Shown: positions 26,016 through 32,445 of the stretch, piece after piece | Numbering within the stretch: the stretch's first letter is position 1 | Layout: the number at the start of each line of letters is the position of its first letter | Assembly: GCA_016719385.1 (NCBI GenBank) | Contig: JADJZA010000008.1 | Coordinates: 124,001 to 188,000 of the forward strand | Reading direction: 5' to 3' | Source of the DNA: Candidatus Microthrix subdominans | GTDB taxonomy: Bacteria; Actinomycetota; Acidimicrobiia; Acidimicrobiales; Microtrichaceae | DNA: 64,000 nt | Translations under genes and position numbers: made by a program | The notes under the pieces: model-generated | Seen by the model: the letters and a program-made list of their open reading frames with translations, nothing else | Told to the model about the DNA's origin: nothing | Database searches by the model: none

Positions 26016-26915
26016 ATGAGCGGCCGGCCGGTGCTGGCCATCGACGTCGGTGGCACCAAGTTCGAGGCGGCGATGGTCGGGCCGGATGGAACGGTGGGGG
26101 AGCGCCACCGCGTCGAGACAGCCGGGGCGACCGGCTCATCGGAGCTGGCCGACCGGCTGGTCAGCGTGGCGCTGGCGGCCAGCGCTGGTGCGGACCGCCC
26201 TGCCCGGGTCGGCGTCGGCACCGCCGGGCCCTTCCTCGTCGCCGGCGAGATGATCGCCCCGGTCAACCTGCCGGTGTGGGGTGGCTTCGCCATTCGGGCT
26301 CACCTCGCCGACGCGCTGGGTCTGGAGGTGAGCGTCGCCGGGGATGCTCAGGCGCTGGCGCTGGGCGAGCGGTGGATCGGCGCCGCCCGGAACTGCGACA
26401 ACTTCCTGGCGATGGTCGTGTCGACCGGGATCGGGGGCGGCCTGGTGGTCGATGGTCGGCTGCTGCGGGGTGAGCTGGGCAACGCCGGGCACCTCGGCCA
26501 CGTCGTCGTCGTGCCCGATGGGCGCAGGTGCGGTTGCGGCGGACAGGGGTGCGTCGAGGCCGAGGCCTCCGGCACCGCGCTGCGGGCGATCACCGGCGCC
26601 GATCCGGCGCTGGCGTCGCCGGCTCTGCGGCGCCGCACCGGCACCCTGGTCGGACGCGCCGTCGCCTCGGTCGTCGCCACCCTCGACGTGCCGCTGGCGC
26701 TGGTCGCCGGCGGGGTGGCGCTCGGTTTCGGCGCCGACTTTTTCGAGGCAGCGCAGGATGAGCTGTCGGCCCGGGCGCGCCTGAGCTTTGCCCGCAACGC
26801 GCGCATCGAGCCGGCTGCGCTGGGTGCGGAGGGTCCGCTGATCGGCGCCGCGGCCCTGGCGTATGAGGCCATCAATGCCAAGCTGTTTGCGGCGACGAAT
26901 CGGGAGGAACGATGA
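26016..26915 (+). CDS. ROK-family protein, probable sugar kinase
   Basis: 299 residues from ATG 26016 (GTG 26007 is possible). VLAIDVGGTKFEAAM phosphate loop, GDAQALALGE in place of the usual NDAN segment, STGIGGGLVVDG, zinc motif GHLGHVVV with CGCGGQGCVEAEASG, and C-terminal GPLIGAAALAYEA. No DNA-binding domain, so kinase rather than regulator. Shorter and distinct from the ROK kinase at 10078. The stop overlaps the next ATG by 4 nt. Substrate unknown. Confidence 0.8.
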   Translation: MSGRPVLAIDVGGTKFEAAMVGPDGTVGERHRVETAGATGSSELADRLVSVALAASAGADRPARVGVGTAGPFLVAGEMIAPVNLPVWGGFAIRAHLADALGLEVSVAGDAQALALGERWIGAARNCDNFLAMVVSTGIGGGLVVDGRLLRGELGNAGHLGHVVVVPDGRRCGCGGQGCVEAEASGTALRAITGADPALASPALRRRTGTLVGRAVASVVATLDVPLALVAGGVALGFGADFFEAAQDELSARARLSFARNARIEPAALGAEGPLIGAAALAYEAINAKLFAATNREER

Positions 26916-27175
26916 GCAAGCCGGCCATTCCGATACGAGCAACGCTCGCCGTGGTGACCCGTCCCGACCTGTGGGCAACCGGCGTGCGGGCGGCGCTGAG
27001 GTTCCGTCCTCGTCGGGGCGGGCGCCTCGGGCCCTACGTCGCGTTCCGCCTGGAGACCCAGTACGGCGGCGGTCGCCAGGAGCGTCGGCGTGCCGCAGAT
27101 CCGGCCGACGTCGTCGCCTACCTCGAGTGGTTGCGGTCGGTCGGGCCGACGGGCGGCGGTCGGCGCACTCGTTGA
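26912..27175 (+). CDS. Small conserved basic protein
   Basis: 87 residues, strongly basic, with no membrane segment: TRPDLWATGVRAALRFRPRR, then YVAFRLETQYGGG and a C-terminal DVVAYLEWLRSV helix. No domain name can be given. The ATG overlaps the ROK gene stop, so it is probably translated with it. Two hairpins follow the stop. Confidence 0.6.
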   Translation: MSKPAIPIRATLAVVTRPDLWATGVRAALRFRPRRGGRLGPYVAFRLETQYGGGRQERRRAADPADVVAYLEWLRSVGPTGGGRRTR

Positions 27176-27196
27176 ACGCCGGCTGGACGACCGTGA

Positions 27197-27217
27197 GCCG
27201 GCCATGAGCTGGCCGGC
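27197..27217 (+). terminator. Hairpin after the ROK operon
   Basis: GCCGGCC (27197-27203) and GGCCGGC (27211-27217) form a perfect 7-bp stem with a 7-nt loop, 22 nt after the stop at 27175. No U-tract follows, as is frequent in actinobacteria. Confidence 0.45.
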
Positions 27218-27284
27218 GGTGGCTTTGGCGATCGGGTGCCGGCCGGGTGCGATTCGGCCGGTTCCGATTCGGATGAATGCGATC

Positions 27285-27321
27285 GGTGCTGGGGGTTGGG
27301 TGCCAGACCGGGCCCAGCACC
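27285..27321. terminator. Hairpin between convergent genes
   Basis: GGTGCTGGG (27285-27293) and CCCAGCACC (27313-27321), a perfect 9-bp stem with a 19-nt loop, located 8 nt past the minus-strand Nudix stop and between two convergent genes. Could serve both strands. Confidence 0.45.
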
Positions 27322-27328
27322 CACCGGG

Positions 27329-27844
27329 CTATCGCCGGTCCGCCCCGCCCGCTTCCGCACCGATGTCGAGGGGTGGATCGGGCAGGTGGCCGTCGACGAT
27401 CGGCACCAGCAGCTCGGCCAGCCGCGGCGGCAGCGTGGCTACACCCTCGGAGCGGAGTTCCTCGGCGCTCCACCAGCGGCGGTCCTCGAAGGCCATCGCC
27501 TCGAAGGCCTCCAGGCGTTGTTCCCCCAGTCCCTCCGATCCGCTGGGGACGCGGGCCAGGTGGATCACCTCGTTCTGGTCGAAGTGCCACCCGGCAAAGT
27601 CGAAGGTGACGTGCTGGGTCCAGATCACCGGTCCGATGTCGGCGGTGGTGATGCCGCCCTCCTCGTGCAACTCTCGCAGGCAGGCGTGGGTCGAGGCCTC
27701 GCCGGGCTCGATGCCGCCGCCGGGGAGCTCCCACCACGAACCGGCCTCCGGTCGTGCCGGGTCGTGGGCCTTGATCAGCAGCACTCGGTCGTCGCCGTCG
27801 AGTGCCACCACGCGGGCGGCCTGGCGTCGGAGGGTGGGTCGCAT
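27329..27844 (-). CDS. Nudix hydrolase
   Basis: 171 residues. Nudix box at residues 42-65 with GGGIEPGEA and RELHEEGGI; preceding SWWELPGG is characteristic. Followed by a WHFDQNEVIHLARV stretch. Substrate unknown. ATG at 27844 has a TAGCGT box 8 nt upstream and no Shine-Dalgarno. Frames continuing upstream are antisense to the lipoate ligase and are not used. Divergent from that gene. Confidence 0.85.
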   Translation of the reverse strand: MRPTLRRQAARVVALDGDDRVLLIKAHDPARPEAGSWWELPGGGIEPGEASTHACLRELHEEGGITTADIGPVIWTQHVTFDFAGWHFDQNEVIHLARVPSGSEGLGEQRLEAFEAMAFEDRRWWSAEELRSEGVATLPPRLAELLVPIVDGHLPDPPLDIGAEAGGADRR

Positions 27845-27852
27845 TCCGTCCG

Positions 27853-27858
27853 ACGCTA
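27853..27858 (-). promoter_or_regulatory. -10-like box, leaderless start
   Basis: Minus-strand TAGCGT ends 8 nt before the ATG at 27844. Confidence 0.4.
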
Positions 27859-27904
27859 CCGTCCGACGTACCGGTCCGGTCGCAGCGCCCGTCGAAGCGG
27901 ACCG

Positions 27905-28627
27905 ATGAGCGCGGGCGCGGCGGCGTTTCACGAGTGGATCGGATCCGCCGGCGAGTTTCACGGCCGTGACCTGCCCACACCTGCGCCCGGCTCGCTCGAT
28001 GTCTGGGCGGTCAACCCGACCGAAGCGACGATCGTGGCGGGATCGACCCAACGCCACGCCCTCGACGAGGCCCGTGCTGAGGCCGCCGGGCTGGCGACGG
28101 CGAGGCGCCGCAGCGGCGGCGGCGTGGTCGTCGTCGAACCGGTTCACACCGTGTGGATCGACGTGGTCGTCGCCCGCGGCGACGAGCGCGTGTCCGACGA
28201 CGTCGGTCGGTCCTTCGATTGGATCGGCGGGGTTCTCGCCGCTGCGATGCGATCGGGCGGGGTCGAGGTCGCCGCCCACCGGGGGACCGGCACTTGGGAT
28301 CCGCTCGGTCGTCTGGTGTGTTTTGCCGGCGTCGGTCCTGGCGAGAGCCTCGACCCGCAGGGCCGCAAGGTGGTCGGCCTCAGCCAGCGGCGAACCCGGG
28401 AGCAGGTGCGGTTCCAAACCGTGGCCTACCGGCAGGTACCCGTCGAGGCGACGCTGGCCGCCCTGCGCGACGATCAGTTTCCCGGCGATCAGTTTTCCGG
28501 CGGCCGGGCCGCGGCGGTCGCCGAGTTGGCCCGCCGCACCGCGCCGCTGGGCACCGACCGGGCCGTGCGCTGGTGGCAGCATCACGTCGCCGACGCCCTG
28601 GTGCAGGCTTCCGCGGTCATGACCTGA
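27905..28627 (+). CDS. Lipoate-protein ligase A-like protein
   Basis: 240 residues of the BPL/LplA/LipB fold. The lipoyl-AMP loop RRSGGGVVVVEPVHTVWIDV (family RRxSGGG) is near residue 57, and the catalytic-Lys region GRKVVGLSQRRTR near 150. Such proteins attach lipoate or octanoate to E2/GcvH lysines, or scavenge lipoate. No lipA, lipB or dehydrogenase gene is near. ATG at 27905, only 60 nt from the divergent Nudix start. Confidence 0.75.
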   Translation: MSAGAAAFHEWIGSAGEFHGRDLPTPAPGSLDVWAVNPTEATIVAGSTQRHALDEARAEAAGLATARRRSGGGVVVVEPVHTVWIDVVVARGDERVSDDVGRSFDWIGGVLAAAMRSGGVEVAAHRGTGTWDPLGRLVCFAGVGPGESLDPQGRKVVGLSQRRTREQVRFQTVAYRQVPVEATLAALRDDQFPGDQFSGGRAAAVAELARRTAPLGTDRAVRWWQHHVADALVQASAVMT

Positions 28628-28663
28628 CCGTCCCCGTACCGGTACCCCCTTCCCAGCCCGGCG

Positions 28664-28782
28664 CCCCTCCCAACTCAGCGCCCCTCCCAACCCAGCGCCC
28701 CTCCCAACTCAGCGCCCCTCCCAGCCCAGCGCCCCTCCCAGCCCAGCGCCCCTCCCAACTCAGCGCCCCTCCCAACCCAGCT
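28664..28782. repeat. 17-bp tandem repeat, seven units
   Basis: Seven consecutive 17-bp units with consensus CCCCTCCCAACTCAGCG; variants change AACT to AACC or AGCC. A degenerate unit precedes them. The unit length is not a multiple of three and no gene covers it. With the paired hairpin repeat at 28809 it fills the 372-bp gap between the lipoate ligase and the nuclease gene. Confidence 0.9.
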
Positions 28783-28808
28783 CGGTGCCTCACCAGGAGC
28801 CCCTTTCC

Positions 28809-28926
28809 GAAGTGGGGAGCCCGGAGCGCGGTCTGGCGGTTGTTTGGGCTCCCGAGTTGCGCGTGGTCTGGGAAGTGGGGAGCCCGGAGCGCGGTCTGGC
28901 GGTTGTTTGGGCTCCCGAGTTGCGCG
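28809..28926 (+). repeat. Hairpin repeat pair A
   Basis: Two 55-bp copies (28809-28863 and 28872-28926) that appear identical, 63 bp apart. Each holds an 8-bp inverted repeat GGGAGCCC/GGGCTCCC around a 23-nt loop and ends in CTCCCGAGTTGCG. Near-identical pairs lie at 30035-30162 and, more diverged, 59939-60061. Noncoding in the preferred annotation, although the nuclease frame stays open back into it. Confidence 0.9.
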
Positions 28927-28999
28927 GGGCGGTGCGGGGATCGCTGCCCGGGGTGCGGGCCCCATGGTCAACCACTGGGCGACGTGGTGGCGTGAGCAG

Positions 29000-30007
29000 A
29001 TGACCAACAGCAACGCAATGCCCGTCGAGCCCTCCGTTCTCGCCTTGGCCGAGCGGCAGCTCGGATTGATCAGCGATCGTCAGCTGGATGAACTGGGCAT
29101 CGACCGGCGACGGTGGGTTCGGGCGGTCGCCAACCAGCAATGGCTCGATCTGTCGGGCCGGGTGTGGCTGCGCTCGGGTGCCCCGTGCTCGGGGCTGACG
29201 TGCGGCCGGGCGGTCGTGCTCCACTGCGGTGCGGGCTCGGCGGTCAGCCACCACAGCGCAGCGGCCTTGTGGGGCATCCCCGGGTTTCGGCTGTGGCCGC
29301 TCCAGGTGTCGGTGCCGCGCACATCGTGGGGCGGAACCGATCGGATCGAGCTCTCCCTTCCCCGGAACTTCGTTGACGACCAGCGCGCCATCGACCATCG
29401 CGTGCTCGTCCACCGACCGACCGCTTGGCCGGATCGGGCTACCGGCATGATCGACGGTGTGGACGTGGTGCGTCCGGCACTGCTGCTGTTGCAGCTGGCG
29501 CCCGTCGTGGCGCCCAAGCGGTTGCAGCGCATCCTCGATCATCTCTGGTCTCGCGGCCTGTTGTCCGGCCCGTCGGTGGCCGCCGAACTCGCACCGATGT
29601 TGGGTCGAGGCCGGGCCGGCGTGGTTGCGATCCGCACGATGCTCGACCGCTGCGGGCCCGGTTACGTCCCCCCGGAGAGCAACCTTGAGGCCCGGCTGAT
29701 CGACTTGATCGACGCTGCCGGCATTCCTCGGCCGCTCCGGCAGAAGGACCTGGGTGACAACGTTCGTTGGCTGGGCCGGGTGGATTTGTACTGGCCTCAG
29801 TGGCTGTTGGTTGTCGAGGTCGACTCGGATAGGTACCACGGCGCGCTGAGCGATCGGGAGGATGACGCCAAGCGGCAACGAGCGCTCGAGGCTGCCGGCT
29901 ACACCGTCGTGCGGGTCACCGAGTTTGAGCTGTGGCACCGCCGGGACCAGGTCATCGACCGGCTGCGCTCAGCGGTGGCAGCTGCCAGGGCCCACGTCGC
30001 TGCTTAG
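29000..30007 (+). CDS. AbiEi-like winged-helix plus DUF559 (Vsr-like) nuclease protein
   Basis: 335 residues. The N-terminal part resembles the AbiEi antitoxin winged helix (LALAERQLGLISDRQLDELG, about residues 11-60, then WLDLSGRVWL). The C-terminal 90 residues are a DUF559/Vsr-like PD-(D/E)xK nuclease: NVRWLGRVDLYWPQ, LLVVEVDSDRYHG, DDAKRQRALEAAGYTVVRVT. No partner toxin gene is adjacent. The gene is bracketed by two pairs of 55-bp hairpin repeats. ATG 29000 is chosen because the longer frame begins inside the repeats; ATG 28961 is an alternative. The role is unknown: defence, repair or element maintenance. Confidence 0.7.
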   Translation: MTNSNAMPVEPSVLALAERQLGLISDRQLDELGIDRRRWVRAVANQQWLDLSGRVWLRSGAPCSGLTCGRAVVLHCGAGSAVSHHSAAALWGIPGFRLWPLQVSVPRTSWGGTDRIELSLPRNFVDDQRAIDHRVLVHRPTAWPDRATGMIDGVDVVRPALLLLQLAPVVAPKRLQRILDHLWSRGLLSGPSVAAELAPMLGRGRAGVVAIRTMLDRCGPGYVPPESNLEARLIDLIDAAGIPRPLRQKDLGDNVRWLGRVDLYWPQWLLVVEVDSDRYHGALSDREDDAKRQRALEAAGYTVVRVTEFELWHRRDQVIDRLRSAVAAARAHVAA

Positions 30008-30034
30008 GACGAGGCCGGCGGTGCCCGATCTCTT

Positions 30035-30162
30035 GAAGTGGGGAGCCCGGAGCGCGGTCTGGTGGTTGTTTGGGCTCCCGAGTTGCGGGTGGGTTGGGTG
30101 CGGGCGGGAAGTGGGGAGCCCGGAGCGCGGTCTGGTGGTTGTTTGGGCTCCCGAGTTGCGGG
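30035..30162 (+). repeat. Hairpin repeat pair B
   Basis: Two 55-bp copies (30035-30089 and 30108-30162), 73 bp apart, in the same orientation as pair A and differing from it mainly by GGTGG for GGCGG and by the last two bases. Stem GGGAGCCC/GGGCTCCC retained. Together with the MraZ-type boxes this accounts for most of the 338-bp gap between the nuclease gene and mraZ. Confidence 0.9.
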
Positions 30163-30228
30163 TTGTGAGCCCCGGGACAGGAGGCGGGCAGGGACCCGAC
30201 CAGAGAAATGTTCGAGCGATGCACCGAA

Positions 30229-30274
30229 GTGGGAGGAAGTGGGGCTATGGTGTCGCTTCGTGGGAGGAAGTGGG
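30229..30274 (+). promoter_or_regulatory. Four GTGGG boxes, probable MraZ operator
   Basis: GTGGG at 30229, 30239, 30260 and 30270: two pairs with 10-bp period, the pairs 31 bp apart (21 bp from the second to the third box). MraZ binds direct TGGGN-type repeats spaced by 5 nt upstream of its own operon, exactly as here. A TATGGT hexamer (30246-30251) lies between the pairs and could be the -10 box. The mraZ start is 72 nt downstream. Confidence 0.7.
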
Positions 30275-30280
30275 TCAACC

Positions 30281-30300
30281 GGATCACTGGCAGGTGATCC
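30281..30300 (+). promoter_or_regulatory. Leader hairpin before mraZ
   Basis: GGATCAC/GTGATCC perfect 7-bp stem with 6-nt loop, 7 nt after the last GTGGG box. Would form in the 5' leader of the dcw transcript or act as a second operator. Confidence 0.4.
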
Positions 30301-30345
30301 AACCGATTCATCCCCTCCGCTGGAGAACCCGACCGAGATGGACCC

Positions 30346-30753
30346 GTGCTTGCTGGCAGCTACGACCACCGAATCGACTCGAAGTCGAGACTGGTGCTTC
30401 CCGCCGCGGCGCGACCAGCGTTTGCCAACGGGGGCTTTGTCTCTGACCAGGGCAACTACGTCGGGCTCTTTCCCACCCAGGAGTGGCAGGAGTTCGTCGC
30501 CAAGTTGCGCCGGGAGGTCGAGGCGGGCACCACGCCCCGTCGCGTCTTCCAGGTGGTCTCCGGCCGTGCCTTCCCCATCGCTCCTGACGGGGCTGGGCGG
30601 GTGCTGTTGCCGCCCAAGCTGCGCGAACGCTTCGACGACGAGGTCACCCTCATCGGATCCGAGACCCACTTGGCGGTGTACCGCCCAGAAGAATGGGCCT
30701 CGGTCGAGGAAGGCGTCGGCGACCTCGCCGACTACCTGGAGCACCTGCTGTGA
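30346..30753 (+). CDS. mraZ: Transcriptional regulator MraZ
   Basis: 135 residues, two SpoVT/AbrB-like half-domains: AGSYDHRIDSKSRLVLPAAA at the N-terminus and SGRAFPIAPDGAGRVLLPPK near residue 67. MraZ binds GTGGG repeats upstream of its own gene and represses the division cluster; such repeats are present at 30229-30274. GTG start; other starts are out of frame. First gene of the dcw cluster; separated from rsmH by a 229-bp structured spacer. Confidence 0.93.
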   Translation: MLAGSYDHRIDSKSRLVLPAAARPAFANGGFVSDQGNYVGLFPTQEWQEFVAKLRREVEAGTTPRRVFQVVSGRAFPIAPDGAGRVLLPPKLRERFDDEVTLIGSETHLAVYRPEEWASVEEGVGDLADYLEHLL

Positions 30754-30837
30754 GCGCCCGAGCGAACGGCGCCAACGAACCGATCGACGACCTGCACCCT
30801 CATACCTCACGGGACCGTGCCGCCATTCCGGCGTTGC

Positions 30838-30940
30838 ACAGCCCCTCGACTGGCGGGATGGACCAACCGAACTCCGCCCGCTGCCCATCCAGTCTGACCG
30901 GGGAGACATCCCGGCAGACGCCGTCCAGTCGAGGGGCTGT
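30838..30940 (+). ncRNA. Structured leader upstream of rsmH (mraW-motif candidate)
   Basis: A perfect 16-bp inverted repeat (30838-30853 and 30925-30940; ACAGCCCCTCGACTGG and its complement) encloses a further 7-bp pair CGGGATG/CATCCCG (30854-30860 and 30907-30913), with an alternative inner hairpin CCGGG/CCCGG (30898-30914). It lies 43 nt before the rsmH start. A conserved structured RNA, the mraW motif, is known at this place in actinobacteria, so this is probably that cis-regulatory element; I cannot run the covariance model. Confidence 0.6.
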
Positions 30941-30982
30941 CCAGCGCCGGGAACACACACCGGCTGACCGAAAGAGGCCGCA

Positions 30983-31942
30983 ATGGAAGGTGACCGCGCA
31001 CGCCACGATGACGCGGACTTCGCCCATCGGAGCGTCCTGCGACACGAGGTGCTCGAGGCATTCGAAGAGGTGCCGGCCGGGCTGGTGCTCGACGCCACGC
31101 TCGGGGGAGCAGGCCACGCCACAGCGCTGCTGGACGCCCGCAGCGACCTCACCCTCCTCGGCGTGGATCGCGACCCGGATGCGCTCGCAGTGGCGGCGGT
31201 CCGGATGGGGCGCTTCGGCGACCGGGTGCGCCTCGAACACGCCAACTTCGCCCAGTTGGGCGAGTTGTTGGACCGCACCGACGAGCCCCTGGTGGGCGCG
31301 CTGTTCGATCTCGGGGTCTCGTCCCCGCAGATCGACCGGCCCGAGCGCGGCTTCAGCTATCGATTCAACGGTCCGCTCGACATGCGAATGGACCCCACTC
31401 AGGAACTCACCGCGGAGGTGGTTGTGAATACCTACCCGATCGACCGACTGACCAAAATCCTCGCCGACGGCGGGGATGTGCCCGCCGCTCGTCGGGTGGC
31501 AGCGGAGATCGCGTCGCGGCGTCCGCTGACCACCACAGACGACCTGGTCGAGGCCACCCAGGCCGGCACCCCCGCGGCGGTGCGCCGGAGGGGCAACCCG
31601 GCCAAGCGGGTTTTTCAGGGCATCCGCATGGAGGTCAACGACGAGCTCGAGAGCCTCGTGGATGCACTCGATCAGACGATCGACCGCTTGGTGCTCGGCG
31701 GCCGGGTCGCCGTGCTCGCCTACCACTCTGGAGAGGATCGCGTCGTCAAGGACCGCTTCCGTCGGGCAGATCGCGGCGCGTGCAGCTGCCCGTCCGGCCT
31801 GCCCTGCGTGTGCGGCTCCACCCCTGAGGGCCGCCTGATCACCCGCAAGCCGCTCTTCGCCAGCGATGCCGAGGTGGCGGACAACCCCCGGGCCGCCAGC
31901 GTGCGGATGCGCGTGTTTGAGAAGGGCCGCCGCGCCTCGTGA
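30983..31942 (+). CDS. rsmH: 16S rRNA (cytosine-1402-N4)-methyltransferase
   Basis: 319 residues. SAM-binding VLDATLGGAGHATALLD, GVDRDPDALAVA, DLGVSSPQIDRPERGFSYR, NPAKRVFQGIRMEVNDEL and C-terminal AYHSGEDRVVKDRFR followed by a Cys-rich loop (CSCPSGLPCVCG). Methylates C1402 in the ribosomal P site. ATG at 30983, shortly after a possible AAAGAGG ribosome site. The stop overlaps the ftsL start by 4 nt. Confidence 0.95.
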   Translation: MEGDRARHDDADFAHRSVLRHEVLEAFEEVPAGLVLDATLGGAGHATALLDARSDLTLLGVDRDPDALAVAAVRMGRFGDRVRLEHANFAQLGELLDRTDEPLVGALFDLGVSSPQIDRPERGFSYRFNGPLDMRMDPTQELTAEVVVNTYPIDRLTKILADGGDVPAARRVAAEIASRRPLTTTDDLVEATQAGTPAAVRRRGNPAKRVFQGIRMEVNDELESLVDALDQTIDRLVLGGRVAVLAYHSGEDRVVKDRFRRADRGACSCPSGLPCVCGSTPEGRLITRKPLFASDAEVADNPRAASVRMRVFEKGRRAS

Positions 31943-32445
31943 CCGCGCTGGCCCGCCCTGCGCGGTCCCGGGCTCGTCCGGTCCCGTCGGTACAACGGCC
32001 GAAGCTGCGCGTCCTCGATGGCACTCTCGAGCGTCGCCGCCGGCGCACCGTCGTGATCATGGTCGGCACGGTCGGGGCCGTGATGGCGTTGCTGCTCAGC
32101 GTGCTGTACCTGCAGGTGGTGATGCTGCAACGTCAGCGCGAGCTGGACGACCTGGCCAACCAAAGCACCGAAGTGATGCGTGAGAACCAGGACCTGCGCC
32201 GCAACGTGGCCGAGCTCGAGAGCCCGGACGCCATCGTGCGACGCGCCACCGAGGAGCTGGGCATGGTGCCCGCCCCGGAGGTGGTGTACCTCGATCCCTC
32301 GCCCGCCGCCGCCCCCGATGAGCCGATCGTCCGGACGCTGGGCGATCAGCCCGGAGCGCCCTCGGCCGATGCGGCGGTCCCCGACGATCCGGCGGCGTCC
32401 GACGCTCCCACGGAGAGCGGACCGGCCGAAGGTGTTTCAGGATGA
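31939..32445 (+). CDS. ftsL: FtsL-like septum protein
   Basis: 168 residues. Basic N-terminal cytoplasmic part, one transmembrane helix (about 37-60, VVIMVGTVGAVMALLLSVLY), then a coiled coil (MLQRQRELDDLANQ, VMRENQDLRRNVAELES) and a conserved ATEELGMVPAPEVVYL segment typical of FtsL/DivIC. The Pro/Ala/Asp-rich tail is extra. Acts with FtsQ and FtsB in the divisome. GTG start overlaps rsmH; the stop overlaps ftsI. Called by position and topology, since FtsL proteins vary greatly. Confidence 0.82.
   Translation: MTALARPARSRARPVPSVQRPKLRVLDGTLERRRRRTVVIMVGTVGAVMALLLSVLYLQVVMLQRQRELDDLANQSTEVMRENQDLRRNVAELESPDAIVRRATEELGMVPAPEVVYLDPSPAAAPDEPIVRTLGDQPGAPSADAAVPDDPAASDAPTESGPAEGVSG

Noticed and set aside
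28664..28782. CRISPR-like reading of the 17-bp repeats
   Set aside because: Units are directly adjacent without spacers and there are no cas genes.
28844..29000. N-terminal extension of the nuclease gene into repeat pair A
   Set aside because: The frame is open, but the encoded residues are just translated repeat (Gly/Arg/Ser-rich) and the domain starts after ATG 29000.
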